A stretch of DNA of 64,000 nucleotides from Nitrospirota bacterium (GTDB taxonomy: Bacteria; Nitrospirota; Thermodesulfovibrionia; Thermodesulfovibrionales; UBA1546). The stretch spans positions 1 through 64,000 of the forward strand of contig WPIF01000015.1 in the NCBI GenBank assembly GCA_009773185.1, written 5' to 3'. Positions 16,970 to 26,181 of the stretch are shown in pieces (position 1 is the first letter of the stretch; each line of letters starts with the position of its first letter). The notes under the pieces are model-generated. The model was not told the DNA's origin, made no database searches, and saw only the letters and a program-made list of their open reading frames with translations. Position numbers and translations under genes: made by a program.

Positions 16970-19255
16970 ATGATGCAAAAAATTACAATATCCAGAAATA
17001 GATTTGATCCGTATATGTTAATTGCGCTTGTGGCGCCGATAGCATACTGTCTCTATTATTTGCTGCAGGGCCAATTCTTGCTGAAGGGGAATTCAGATAC
17101 AATTGACGTAAACATCCCTTACTTTATAGCTGTAAATGATGCGGTATCAACAGACATAATTCCATCATGGACGCGCTATACCTTTACCGGTTTTTCTTTG
17201 ATAGGTTCTCCCACCCTGTTATGGTACCCACTGAATTGGTTGGCATTTATAGTTGATAAAGCCTATGTCCCTCATGTTATGACAGCCTTGGCATGGCTGC
17301 ATTTTATCGGTGTTGCTTTTGCAGGCTATATATTTTTTCGGGAGATAGCTAAATCCAGCTTTTGGGCGGTTGTTTCAGCTACAGCATACACTTTTTCACT
17401 GCCCGTTGTGTATGGATTGTCTGTTGTGACATCGTCATATTTAGTCGGCTATCTTTTCACGCCATTGGCTTTATATGTAATACACACTCACAGAAACAGG
17501 ACAGGGTACCTTAATGCACTCTATATTGCCCTGATTACGTTTGCCCTTGTGACAGGCGCATTTATTCAGATTGCTATTTATAGTTTAGGAATTATTTTTT
17601 TATATGCATTTTCCGTAGGATTTTTTGGGACAGAATCCAGTACTAGAGACAAAAAGACAATTCTTTATTTTTTAGGAGGTATTGTTTTAGGTATTTTCCT
17701 ATCAGCGCCCATGTTATTGCCCATGTTTGCCATTGGCAGTGATACATCAAGAGATTTTGCCGCACTGGACATATCTACTATTTACGAATACATGGCTAAG
17801 GGTAGCCCAGGTTTATTGTGGCGGCTTTTTTCACCAAATGCCTTCGGTCACGATATTTATTTCCCGAATCATGAAATGGGAGGCGTTAACTATGTAGAGT
17901 CCATGAATTCTTTCTGCGGTATAATTATATTGTTTCTATCAGGGTATGCAATTACCGTAAGACGTTCTCCGGTTACTGTCTTTTTCTCGTTTTTGTTTAT
18001 AGGTATTATTCTGGTTACAATTACCCCATTGGCGTACATTCATATTTTCTTGTTTGGATTGAAGCCGGTGTTAAACAGGATCTCATACTTTCTTCCTTTA
18101 GCAATTGCGAGCTTGGCTGCTGTCGGCGGCCGTCATCTTGATATTGCAAATAATTTACCCTTCAAGAAAATAGTTCTGAATCCTATCTGGCTTTTGCTTT
18201 TAGTTGCCGCAATGTATGTTATGCCAAACAACGGTTATTTTTACCTTGAAATAACTCGTGGCATAGTATTTGTAGGTATCTTTATAATAACGTATAACAT
18301 TTTAAAATACAGGAAACATTTATGGCATATTATTGTTTTAAGCCTTGTAGTTATAGAAGTGATTTGGAGCGGCCATCTTATGACAACTGTTCAAGTTCAT
18401 CCGTTAATGGTTGAAGTAAAGGACTTTTATCCCTATGGCAGTCCAAAGGAGTCTTTTCCCTTAAATAAGAATGAATTAGAGCTTTACAGGGTATTATTAT
18501 ACGGGGATACAGGGAACGAGCTTAATAAAAGTGGAGGGAAGTTAAATAATGGCATTTATTATGGCTATGCGAGCCCCTGGGGGTACAATAATGCCTATTC
18601 ACTGGGGATGGTTCTTTTATTAACCAAATTGGCAGATAAGGAGCCAATCGGAGGCCTTGGTAGGGACATGTATTTTAACGCAACCCCCCCTTACGATAGG
18701 GTTGCAGATTTAACCAGCGCAGGATTTATTGTTGCTTATAAAGATAAGAAGTGGCAAATATTAGAAGATCGCCGCCAGAGATGTTTGCCTCGTATAAGTT
18801 TATTTTATAATTATGAAAAACATGAAACTCTTGATGAAGCAGCTGTTAGACTAAAATCTCCTGATTTCCCGTTTAAACAAACTGTAATGCTGACATCTAA
18901 TTTCAATCTTCCCATTGGGCCATACGATCCTGATTCATCTGTAAAATTCTTAAGGAATGGAAATTCTAATGTTGCGATAGAGGTAAAGAGCAAAACCCCG
19001 TGCATATTACTGTTCAATGATGTATATGCCAAGGGTTGGAGAGCATTTATTGACGATAGTGAAGTAGAAATACTGGAGGGGAATATTGCATTCAGGGCAG
19101 TATATGTCCCTCAGGGAGACCACTTGGTAGAGTTTCGATATAATCCACCCATGCTTAATTTATCTTTATTTGTCTCATTCGCGGGCATCATAATTTGTAT
19201 TATTCTCTATAAAAAACGTAATAGCGGTACTAGAGATGCTCCAATCAATGATTGA
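16970..19255 (+). CDS. YfhO-like membrane protein (copy 2, divergent)
   Basis: About 761 residues if the ATG at 16970 (or 16973) is the start. An upstream TTG at 16853, overlapping the radical SAM gene, would add 39 non-hydrophobic residues without a clear ribosome site, so I prefer the shorter form. There are ~12 membrane segments. The first external loop holds NSDTIDVNIPYF and the region LIGSPTLLWYPLNW, matching the position of the PLWN block in the other copies. The C-terminus has LLFNDVYAKGWRAFIDDSE and VEFRYNPP, the YfhO-type beta domain. It overlaps the next YfhO copy by 20 bp. Probable role: membrane sugar transfer, by analogy. Confidence 0.7.
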   Translation: MMQKITISRNRFDPYMLIALVAPIAYCLYYLLQGQFLLKGNSDTIDVNIPYFIAVNDAVSTDIIPSWTRYTFTGFSLIGSPTLLWYPLNWLAFIVDKAYVPHVMTALAWLHFIGVAFAGYIFFREIAKSSFWAVVSATAYTFSLPVVYGLSVVTSSYLVGYLFTPLALYVIHTHRNRTGYLNALYIALITFALVTGAFIQIAIYSLGIIFLYAFSVGFFGTESSTRDKKTILYFLGGIVLGIFLSAPMLLPMFAIGSDTSRDFAALDISTIYEYMAKGSPGLLWRLFSPNAFGHDIYFPNHEMGGVNYVESMNSFCGIIILFLSGYAITVRRSPVTVFFSFLFIGIILVTITPLAYIHIFLFGLKPVLNRISYFLPLAIASLAAVGGRHLDIANNLPFKKIVLNPIWLLLLVAAMYVMPNNGYFYLEITRGIVFVGIFIITYNILKYRKHLWHIIVLSLVVIEVIWSGHLMTTVQVHPLMVEVKDFYPYGSPKESFPLNKNELELYRVLLYGDTGNELNKSGGKLNNGIYYGYASPWGYNNAYSLGMVLLLTKLADKEPIGGLGRDMYFNATPPYDRVADLTSAGFIVAYKDKKWQILEDRRQRCLPRISLFYNYEKHETLDEAAVRLKSPDFPFKQTVMLTSNFNLPIGPYDPDSSVKFLRNGNSNVAIEVKSKTPCILLFNDVYAKGWRAFIDDSEVEILEGNIAFRAVYVPQGDHLVEFRYNPPMLNLSLFVSFAGIIICIILYKKRNSGTRDAPIND

Positions 19256-21899
19256 AAAAAAAGCCATTTCTCTTCGTAATTTGCTTGTTCTCGGCATGCC
19301 AGTTCTTTTTCTCTGTATTCCCTTATTTCTTGGTTATAACTGGAATATAATGGGTTACGGAGTCGGGGACCATAATATTTATAATCGTCCAGAGGGATAT
19401 AACGGTAGATACCCTGATGGCTATCTTTCAATAGAGTCAATGACCCCTATGATTTATAATGTCTCCTATGATGTTACCATTCGCCGCTATATACTCAACA
19501 GGCAACTGCCTTTATGGAATAGTAATAAGGGTATAGGAACCCCTTTTGCGGCGCAAGGGGAAGGAAGCCCATATTTTCCCCTTACTATTATTAGATCTCT
19601 TCTTCCATATAACTATTGGAACTATGTGACATTCCTCGGGTTTTTTCTGGCAGCTATTTTTTTATTTCTTTTCCTGAGAGAAATGGCTATTTCTAAATAT
19701 GCGGCATATATTGGCAGTTATTTTTTCGTTTTATCAGGTGCGCTTGGCGGTCAAATAATTGCAACCAATATTACTTCCTCACTCACAGTTGCGCCATTGT
19801 TATTCTGGGTTTCTGTAAGGGCTATCAAGGCGCAAACGCTTTTTTGGCGAAGTCTGTTCAGCATTGCGGTTGCATTACAAATGTTGGCAGGGCATATTCA
19901 AATGGCATTTGTTATATTGATTTCGCTGATAATATTTTGCTTGCATTATATATGGATAAAAGAGGTTTCATTCTTCACTCGTATTCGAGAATCTGTTGTT
20001 AGCATGTGGTATTTGATTTTAGGAATCGGGTTGGCCTCGTTCCTGCTTTTACCAACATTGGAGAGCCTCGGTGTGGCCTATCATAATAAAGAAATAAGAG
20101 ATCTCCACTCTTTGCCAATATCCTGGTTGCTGGCCTTTATTTATCCGCTTATCTTCGGCCTGTTCCGTGAAAGCTGGTTCCATATCAATTGGCTTGACCT
20201 GTTTGCCTATAGTGGACAGGGAATGATTGTGGCTGTAATCGGGGGTGTTGCGTCTCGGTGGAATAATCGTTTTCATCGTTCAATGTTCTGGTTCTTTATT
20301 ACCATTGCTTTATTTTGGATACTGAGGTATACAGGTTTTCCATTTCTGACTTGGATATGGAAATTACCTTTTCTCTCAGTGTTAAGTCCAAAACATAGCA
20401 ATGGTTTTATTGTGTTTTGTTTAAGCATAGCAGCAGCCTTTGCAATAGAGCACCTAAAAAACTGGAAAGTATCAAGATTGATAACTATCTTGCTGATATC
20501 TTTTGCAAGCGCTGTATTTGTCTTTCTTGCTATTGTAGCTAAAAATCAAAATGATGCTGTTCATTCGGTTTTGCCATATATTGTTATAAGCATAATGCTA
20601 AGCTTGATTACCGCAGCCGTATTTATTTATGCCAGACGCTTGAGCAATATATCCTTGACAAAGGCATGGCAGTTTTTGCTGATAGCCATGTCGGCAGAGT
20701 TGATATTCTATATTCCCCTCGGAAACAGCTCTTTTACCTTTCTTTCCATGAGATTTTGGTTATATATAGTTATTTTGTTTACGGCACTAGTATTTATAAA
20801 AAAGCGGTCGTTTTTAATCCCCTATCTATCCGGCTTCCCTGCATTTTATAAATTGTCAAAGGGTAAATATCTGATTATCGTGATGATAACTGTTGCTGTG
20901 GGAATGTTTATTTTGCTGATATACGTTCCTAATCATGGCTTGCCTAATCAATTTGATGTTACTGTTCCGCCGAAGCATATCGTTTGGCTTAAAGAGAGGC
21001 TTTCTGCAGGCGAGCGGACATTTGGAATACGTCCGGACTACCAAACATTAGCAGATATTCAAAATATTGATACCAATGGGCCGTTCCAGCCATATGGGTT
21101 TGCTAACTTTATAAATCTGATTGAAGGGAATGTAAGTCCTACTGAAAGGGGGTGGTTTAATAATGGTTATTTTGATATTAACTTGACACAATATAATATG
21201 AACAAATATATACTTCACAAACCATTCTTCGATTGGATAGGTGTGAAATATATTGTTTTAGAAAAAGGTGTGTTTGACAAAAGAAGAGAGGAGTATAATG
21301 TAATTACAAATTCCCAAAGCGGTTTGAAGACTTCTTATGAGGACAGTGCTGTAACGATATTGGAATCTCTATCACCTACGAGCAGGGCATATTTTTCATC
21401 TAATTATAAAATATATCCCAGTGGGTCACTATCTGCAGAGGCAATCATTAAATTTTTCAAGAACAATCAAAGTTATATTGCACAAATGACATTGCTTGAG
21501 GATCCTACCTTAAATAATTTTGACAATAATGTGGTTATAAAAACAGAGATGCTATCAGTTCAAATGCCTGTCAAGGTAAATAACTATGAGCCGAATTATA
21601 TCCGGCTGGAGGTAGACGCTTTTTCTCCCGGGGTTGTGGTTCTAAAAGATGCCTTTTATCCAGGCTGGCGGGCATATATTAACAATACAGAAGTTCCAAT
21701 TTTGAGGGCCAATGGAATGGTTCGGGCAATAAAGATTGATCACCAGGGGAAACATGTAGTGGAATTTAGATATATGCCGAGCAGCTTTGTTTACGGACTA
21801 ATGCTATCGGGTGTTATCATGATTTTTTTTGTCAGTAGTGTGTCATTATCATCTTATCGGAGGGCGAGGCTAAATGGGAGGGGCGTCTCTAAAATTTAG
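19236..21899 (+). CDS. YfhO-family membrane protein (copy 3)
   Basis: 887 residues, ~12 membrane segments, and a C-terminal beta domain with VVLKDAFYPGWRAYINNTE, RANGMVRAIKI and VEFRYMPSSFVYG (YfhO, PF09586). It is a full-length paralogue of the 12775 gene, alignable by eye from the N-terminal PVLFLCIPLFLGYNWN segment to the tail. It overlaps the preceding gene by 20 bp. Having three YfhO-type proteins in 9 kb suggests separate sugar-transfer steps, or duplication with specialisation. Composition is closer to the local average than that of copy 1. Confidence 0.75.
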   Translation: MLQSMIEKKAISLRNLLVLGMPVLFLCIPLFLGYNWNIMGYGVGDHNIYNRPEGYNGRYPDGYLSIESMTPMIYNVSYDVTIRRYILNRQLPLWNSNKGIGTPFAAQGEGSPYFPLTIIRSLLPYNYWNYVTFLGFFLAAIFLFLFLREMAISKYAAYIGSYFFVLSGALGGQIIATNITSSLTVAPLLFWVSVRAIKAQTLFWRSLFSIAVALQMLAGHIQMAFVILISLIIFCLHYIWIKEVSFFTRIRESVVSMWYLILGIGLASFLLLPTLESLGVAYHNKEIRDLHSLPISWLLAFIYPLIFGLFRESWFHINWLDLFAYSGQGMIVAVIGGVASRWNNRFHRSMFWFFITIALFWILRYTGFPFLTWIWKLPFLSVLSPKHSNGFIVFCLSIAAAFAIEHLKNWKVSRLITILLISFASAVFVFLAIVAKNQNDAVHSVLPYIVISIMLSLITAAVFIYARRLSNISLTKAWQFLLIAMSAELIFYIPLGNSSFTFLSMRFWLYIVILFTALVFIKKRSFLIPYLSGFPAFYKLSKGKYLIIVMITVAVGMFILLIYVPNHGLPNQFDVTVPPKHIVWLKERLSAGERTFGIRPDYQTLADIQNIDTNGPFQPYGFANFINLIEGNVSPTERGWFNNGYFDINLTQYNMNKYILHKPFFDWIGVKYIVLEKGVFDKRREEYNVITNSQSGLKTSYEDSAVTILESLSPTSRAYFSSNYKIYPSGSLSAEAIIKFFKNNQSYIAQMTLLEDPTLNNFDNNVVIKTEMLSVQMPVKVNNYEPNYIRLEVDAFSPGVVVLKDAFYPGWRAYINNTEVPILRANGMVRAIKIDHQGKHVVEFRYMPSSFVYGLMLSGVIMIFFVSSVSLSSYRRARLNGRGVSKI

Positions 21900-21958
21900 G
21901 ATATAATATAGTCAAAAAATGTAGTTGAAATGTATTACCAAAATGAGGAGGAAAAAGC

Positions 21959-22477
21959 GTGGAAAAAAATTTGGAGTATTACAAAAAACTGAGTTATGAT
22001 GTGGTCTTGAAGAAAAAAGGCGATTGCTTTGTGTTATTTATCCCTGATCTGTGTTGTATGGGAGAGGATGCAAGTCTGGGAAAGGCTTATGAAAAATTAG
22101 AATTAGAGAAAGAGAAATATTTTCAGGAGATGATAGCCTCAGGTTCTCAATTGTATATTAGAGAACCTGAGGCTATAAAACTTAAAAGGTCAAATTTGGT
22201 TAACAACTTGCTTCCGTTTCTGATAAAGCTATTAATAATTGGCTTGATAGGTGTTGTTGGGATGCAAGTTGCGGTAACTAGGATTAAATCTGCAGAGCAT
22301 AAAATATCTCAAAAGGCACTTGGTGCAGTTAAAGACCTGAATAATAAATTCAAGAGCATGTCGCCAGAAAGAAAAGAAGAAATAAGGATGGAGTTGCGAG
22401 AGACCGTTCAAAACGTGAAACCTTTTGTTGATGAAATTAAGGTTTTATTAGAGGATGAGCATAAGAGAAAACCTTGA
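21959..22477 (+). CDS. HicB-like domain fused to a transmembrane segment
   Basis: 172 residues starting at GTG, with a strong GAGGAGG ribosome site upstream. Residues ~5-58 (YYKKLSYDVVLKKKGDCFVL, IPDLCCMGEDASLGKAYEKLE) have the beta-beta-beta-alpha pattern of the HicB antitoxin-like fold (YxxxxxxDxxGxxxxxPDLxGxxxxGxxxxEA). A polar linker, one hydrophobic helix (~77-100: LLPFLIKLLIIGLIGVVGMQVAV), and a charged, probably helical C-terminus with MSPERKEEIRMELRE follow. No HicA-like toxin is next to it and there is no DNA-binding tail, so it is not an ordinary toxin-antitoxin pair. It probably sits in the inner membrane with the HicB-like domain inside. Function unknown. Confidence 0.6.
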   Translation: MEKNLEYYKKLSYDVVLKKKGDCFVLFIPDLCCMGEDASLGKAYEKLELEKEKYFQEMIASGSQLYIREPEAIKLKRSNLVNNLLPFLIKLLIIGLIGVVGMQVAVTRIKSAEHKISQKALGAVKDLNNKFKSMSPERKEEIRMELRETVQNVKPFVDEIKVLLEDEHKRKP

Positions 22478-22619
22478 AATTTTTTTCTCAGCATGAGTTG
22501 AATACCAACCTATCATCGCTAGTTGCCCGGTAGAGCTTAACCCATAGGTGGCGTGACAGAAGGATATCATTGAAAAGATGTTTGGGATACGCGCAAATTT
22601 AACTGTGTCAAACACAATA

Positions 22620-24374
22620 ATGAAAAAACAAAAGAATAAGTTTGACTTCTTGCCATATGTCGTTATTCTTTTCGTAATATTAAGTTATGGAAGAATTTTC
22701 TGGCTCCGCGATGTTTTTTGGGATGATAATTGCTGGCTTTTGTCTGAGTTTTCAAGCTTAAACCTCGATCAGTTCCTTAATACCGGTTTTTATGAGATGA
22801 GGAGGGCGCCTCTGGGAATATTTTTTTATTATTTTTTCAGCCTTCATAAAGCTACCGGCCATGCCTATCTGATATGGCATTCCATGAACATGATTATTCA
22901 AATTCTCACCCCGGTTTTTCTTTACTTTTTTTTAAAAAATCTTTTTAAAGATAAACAATTGCTCTCGTTCTTTATAGCTGCCAGCCTTGTGGTTTTTTCT
23001 CTCGATAATACCTTGCCCTATTTATCGGCCATAAATTACAGGATAGCAATATTGCTGGCCGTAATTTCATTTTATCTTACGGAAAGGGCTTTTGGCAGGG
23101 ACAATCCGTGGTTTTTACTGGTTATATCTCTTTTAATCTCAGGACTTTCTTATTATGTATTCATGGAGGCGGCAATTGTTTTCGAACCTGCGAGGCTATT
23201 TGTCATCGGATATATCTTCCATAAAAAGGGCCTTGACGGCAAATCTTTAATTAAAAAATCCTTAAAATACTTTTTGCCTTTTTTTCTTCTTTGCATCCCG
23301 CTGGTCTTGTACAAATTGACATACAAATCATACGGCATCTACGGCGGCAAATATAAGACTGATATTTTTTTCTTTTTACGATGGAAAGAACATGCAAAAC
23401 TTATCGGGATATTCCTGTTTTATCAGTGGAAGGTTTTATCGGGGTATATTAAAGATGTTAAAATATGGACGTTATTAATAAGTTTTTTGGCTACGTGCAT
23501 CGGTTTTTTTGCCGTAAAAAAATTGCCTGGCATAATTAGAGATGAATTATCAAATCCCAATATGCCGGCGCTGCATTCCTTTAAGAAAGAGTTTAAGCGG
23601 GTCTGGTATCATGTCCGCATTGTTTTTTTCGTGGGGATAGCTTTCTTAGCGCCTGCGGTTCTATTTATGGAATTTGCAAGATTAGAGATAGGGCCCGGAT
23701 TTAACAGCAGTCATTTTACTCTCCTCCAGATTGGCTATGCAATTATTATTGGTTGCATCCTGTTTACCGGATATTCTGTATTTTTGAATTCCTACGGAAG
23801 GGTAAGGTTGTTGGGTCTTTCTCTGGTCCTCATTATCGGGGCTGGTATTTTTTTTAATAATCTGAACCTGGATATGTATTTTAATTCAAGGGAAAGACAG
23901 GCCCGGTTCTGGAAATCCTTTACAAAGCGTTTTCCGTCTCTCCCTGAAAATACAATATTCATGATGGATGCCAGGGATCCCTATTATTATGATACCCCGG
24001 ACCTGGACAACACTTATGACCTGGAATATATGTTGAATCTGCTCTATGCCGATTCGGACAAGCCTGAAGAATTTCGCAAATATAAGGTATTGGCATTTGA
24101 AGAATTTAAACCTGAAATGGTACAGAAATTCAGGTGCGATCATCAGATGAATGAAGAGAAAATGGAGAGGATGACTCATTTCGGAAAAGAAACACTTGAT
24201 CCGTGTAAATTTATTGTAGTGTATTATCGTAATGGTGAACTTCTGGTCAACAGGGAGATTAAGGAAAAATATCCGGATATCCTTTATAGGATGTGGTTAA
24301 ATAATGATTTTCCAGAACTGCCTGATAAGCCTGCTAATTATGCATTACGGCATAAACTGAGGGAGATTAGGTAA
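22620..24374 (+). CDS. GT-C-like membrane protein, tandem copy A
   Basis: About 584 residues from the ATG at 22620; an earlier in-frame ATG at 22578 adds 14 residues not present in the paralogue, so it is less likely. There are ~9 membrane segments. Just after the first segment comes RDVFWDDNCWLL, an acidic pair in the first external loop typical of GT-C glycosyltransferases. A soluble tail of ~160 residues has FMMDARDPYYYD and the strongly conserved EEKMERMTHFGKE block. The next gene encodes a full-length paralogue. The 100 bp upstream hold no feature I recognise. Confidence 0.65.
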   Translation: MKKQKNKFDFLPYVVILFVILSYGRIFWLRDVFWDDNCWLLSEFSSLNLDQFLNTGFYEMRRAPLGIFFYYFFSLHKATGHAYLIWHSMNMIIQILTPVFLYFFLKNLFKDKQLLSFFIAASLVVFSLDNTLPYLSAINYRIAILLAVISFYLTERAFGRDNPWFLLVISLLISGLSYYVFMEAAIVFEPARLFVIGYIFHKKGLDGKSLIKKSLKYFLPFFLLCIPLVLYKLTYKSYGIYGGKYKTDIFFFLRWKEHAKLIGIFLFYQWKVLSGYIKDVKIWTLLISFLATCIGFFAVKKLPGIIRDELSNPNMPALHSFKKEFKRVWYHVRIVFFVGIAFLAPAVLFMEFARLEIGPGFNSSHFTLLQIGYAIIIGCILFTGYSVFLNSYGRVRLLGLSLVLIIGAGIFFNNLNLDMYFNSRERQARFWKSFTKRFPSLPENTIFMMDARDPYYYDTPDLDNTYDLEYMLNLLYADSDKPEEFRKYKVLAFEEFKPEMVQKFRCDHQMNEEKMERMTHFGKETLDPCKFIVVYYRNGELLVNREIKEKYPDILYRMWLNNDFPELPDKPANYALRHKLREIR

Positions 24375-24417
24375 AAATTTAAAGTTATAGGGAAAATCTG
24401 GAAAAAGATTCGAAAAT

Positions 24418-26181
24418 ATGTCTATTAATAAAAATAAACAAGAATTTGATTTTTTTATAGTATTTATTATTTTTTTTGCTGTTTTGAGTTATGGTAGAAT
24501 TTACTTTCTCCACGATGTTTTTTGGGATGATAATTATTGTCTTCGATCTGTATATGCAAGTAAAAATCTTGAAGAATTTTTAAATACAGGATTCGTTGAG
24601 CTAAGAAGAATATCAGCCGGAACCATTTTGTATTACTTTTTTAAGATTCATAAAGCTACGGACTATGTTTATATAATATGGCAGTCTATAAACATATTGA
24701 TTCAAGTTGTTACACCAATTTTTCTCTACTTATTTTTAAAAAATTTGTTAAAGGATAAAAAAACATTTGCTTTTTTTACGGCAATAAGTTTTTCCGTTTT
24801 TCCCCTTGATTATTCTTTCCCTTTTTTTGGCGCTATAGTCTATAGAGCAAGTCTGTTGGCTATTATATTTTCATTTTATATCATGGAAAAGGCATTAACT
24901 ATGAACAGGCCTCATTTTGGCTATTACCTCATGGCTTTTTTAGTTTCCGGATTCTCTCATTATTTCCTTATGGAAGGAACTGTATTTTTTGAACCGGCGA
25001 GATTATTTGTTATAGGTTATATTTTTTATAAGAAAGATTTCTTCGGCAAGGATCTTGTAAAAAAAACTTTAACGTACTGGTTCCCCTTTTTATTTATATG
25101 CATTCCCTTAATTGCATACAAACTTATGTTTAAACCATATGGCATTTACAGCGGCACATATGAAACAGATATTTTTTTCTTTTTGAAGTGGAGGGAGCAC
25201 TTAAAGATCATAAAGGTATTTCTGTTCCAGCAATGGAAAATCTTATTGAAATATATAAATGATGTTGAAATCTGGTCAATATTATTTGGTATATTTGCGA
25301 CTATTGTTGGATTTCTATCATTAAAAAAAATCTCAAGTAAAATTAGAGCAGAAGTAGCTAATGGTAATGTATTAGAGCGACTGCCATTTAGAACCAGATT
25401 AAAAAATAAATGTCGAAGCGTACAAACTATTTTTATCCTAGGGATATTTTTTTTGATACCCCATGTCATATTGATTGAATTTGTAGGGCATGAAATATCT
25501 TTTGGCAGAGATGGTTATCATTTTGCTCTCATGCAGATTGGCTATGCAATTATTCTGGGTTGCCTTATATATGCTTTTTATACTGCATTTTTAAATTCCT
25601 ATGCAAGAGTGAAATTGTTAAGTTTTTCTTTAGCCCTTATTGTTGGATTAGGCATATTTTTTAATAATTTAAACCTGGATCTATATTTTAATGCATCACA
25701 GCGCCAGAGTAGATTCTGGAAGTCTTTCGTTGTCCGTTTCCCCAGCCTTCCAGAAAATGCAACCTTTATGATGGATGTCCGTGATTTTTATTATTTTGAT
25801 TCTGCAGATATGGACAATTCTTATGACCTGGAGTTAGCGATGAATTTGTTATATGCCGATTCAACGAATCCTGAAAAATTCCGCAGATATAAAGTTTTTG
25901 CTATAGAGGAATTTAAACCCGGGATGGTGGAGAAATTCAGGTGTGATCAATCGGGCGAAGAGAAGATGGAGAGGATGACCCATTTTGGAAAAGAAGAATT
26001 AGACCCTTGCAAATTTATAGTTGTTCATTATAGAAACGGTGAACTTCTTGTTAATAGGGAAATCAAAGAAAAATATCCTGATGTTCCCTATAAAGTGTGG
26101 CTGAACAAAGACTTCCCCGAGCTGCCTGAATCTGCCCCGTACCCGTTGAGGCATAAATTTAAGGGATTAGATAATGCATAA
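24418..26181 (+). CDS. GT-C-like membrane protein, tandem copy B
   Basis: 587 residues, paralogous over its whole length to the gene 44 bp upstream: HDVFWDDNYCLR in the first loop, FEPARLFVIGYIF, YGIYSGTYETDIFFFLKW, and a nearly identical tail (EEKMERMTHFGKE, GELLVNREIKEKYPD). The acidic pair and layout again fit GT-C. Composition differs sharply from copy A: matching 60-nt lines counted by hand gave roughly 28% versus 42% GC. That argues against a recent tandem duplication in place. The end overlaps the 26174 gene by 8 bp. Confidence 0.65.
   Translation: MSINKNKQEFDFFIVFIIFFAVLSYGRIYFLHDVFWDDNYCLRSVYASKNLEEFLNTGFVELRRISAGTILYYFFKIHKATDYVYIIWQSINILIQVVTPIFLYLFLKNLLKDKKTFAFFTAISFSVFPLDYSFPFFGAIVYRASLLAIIFSFYIMEKALTMNRPHFGYYLMAFLVSGFSHYFLMEGTVFFEPARLFVIGYIFYKKDFFGKDLVKKTLTYWFPFLFICIPLIAYKLMFKPYGIYSGTYETDIFFFLKWREHLKIIKVFLFQQWKILLKYINDVEIWSILFGIFATIVGFLSLKKISSKIRAEVANGNVLERLPFRTRLKNKCRSVQTIFILGIFFLIPHVILIEFVGHEISFGRDGYHFALMQIGYAIILGCLIYAFYTAFLNSYARVKLLSFSLALIVGLGIFFNNLNLDLYFNASQRQSRFWKSFVVRFPSLPENATFMMDVRDFYYFDSADMDNSYDLELAMNLLYADSTNPEKFRRYKVFAIEEFKPGMVEKFRCDQSGEEKMERMTHFGKEELDPCKFIVVHYRNGELLVNREIKEKYPDVPYKVWLNKDFPELPESAPYPLRHKFKGLDNA

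Noticed and set aside
21959-22477. Toxin-antitoxin system based on the HicB-like domain
   Set aside because: No HicA-like small RNase gene is next to it and the protein has a membrane helix instead of a DNA-binding tail.
22478-22619. Riboswitch or structured RNA in the gap after the HicB-like gene
   Set aside because: The segment GCCCGGTAGAGC...GGTGGCGTGACAG looked structured, but I could not match it to a known class or draw a convincing set of stems.
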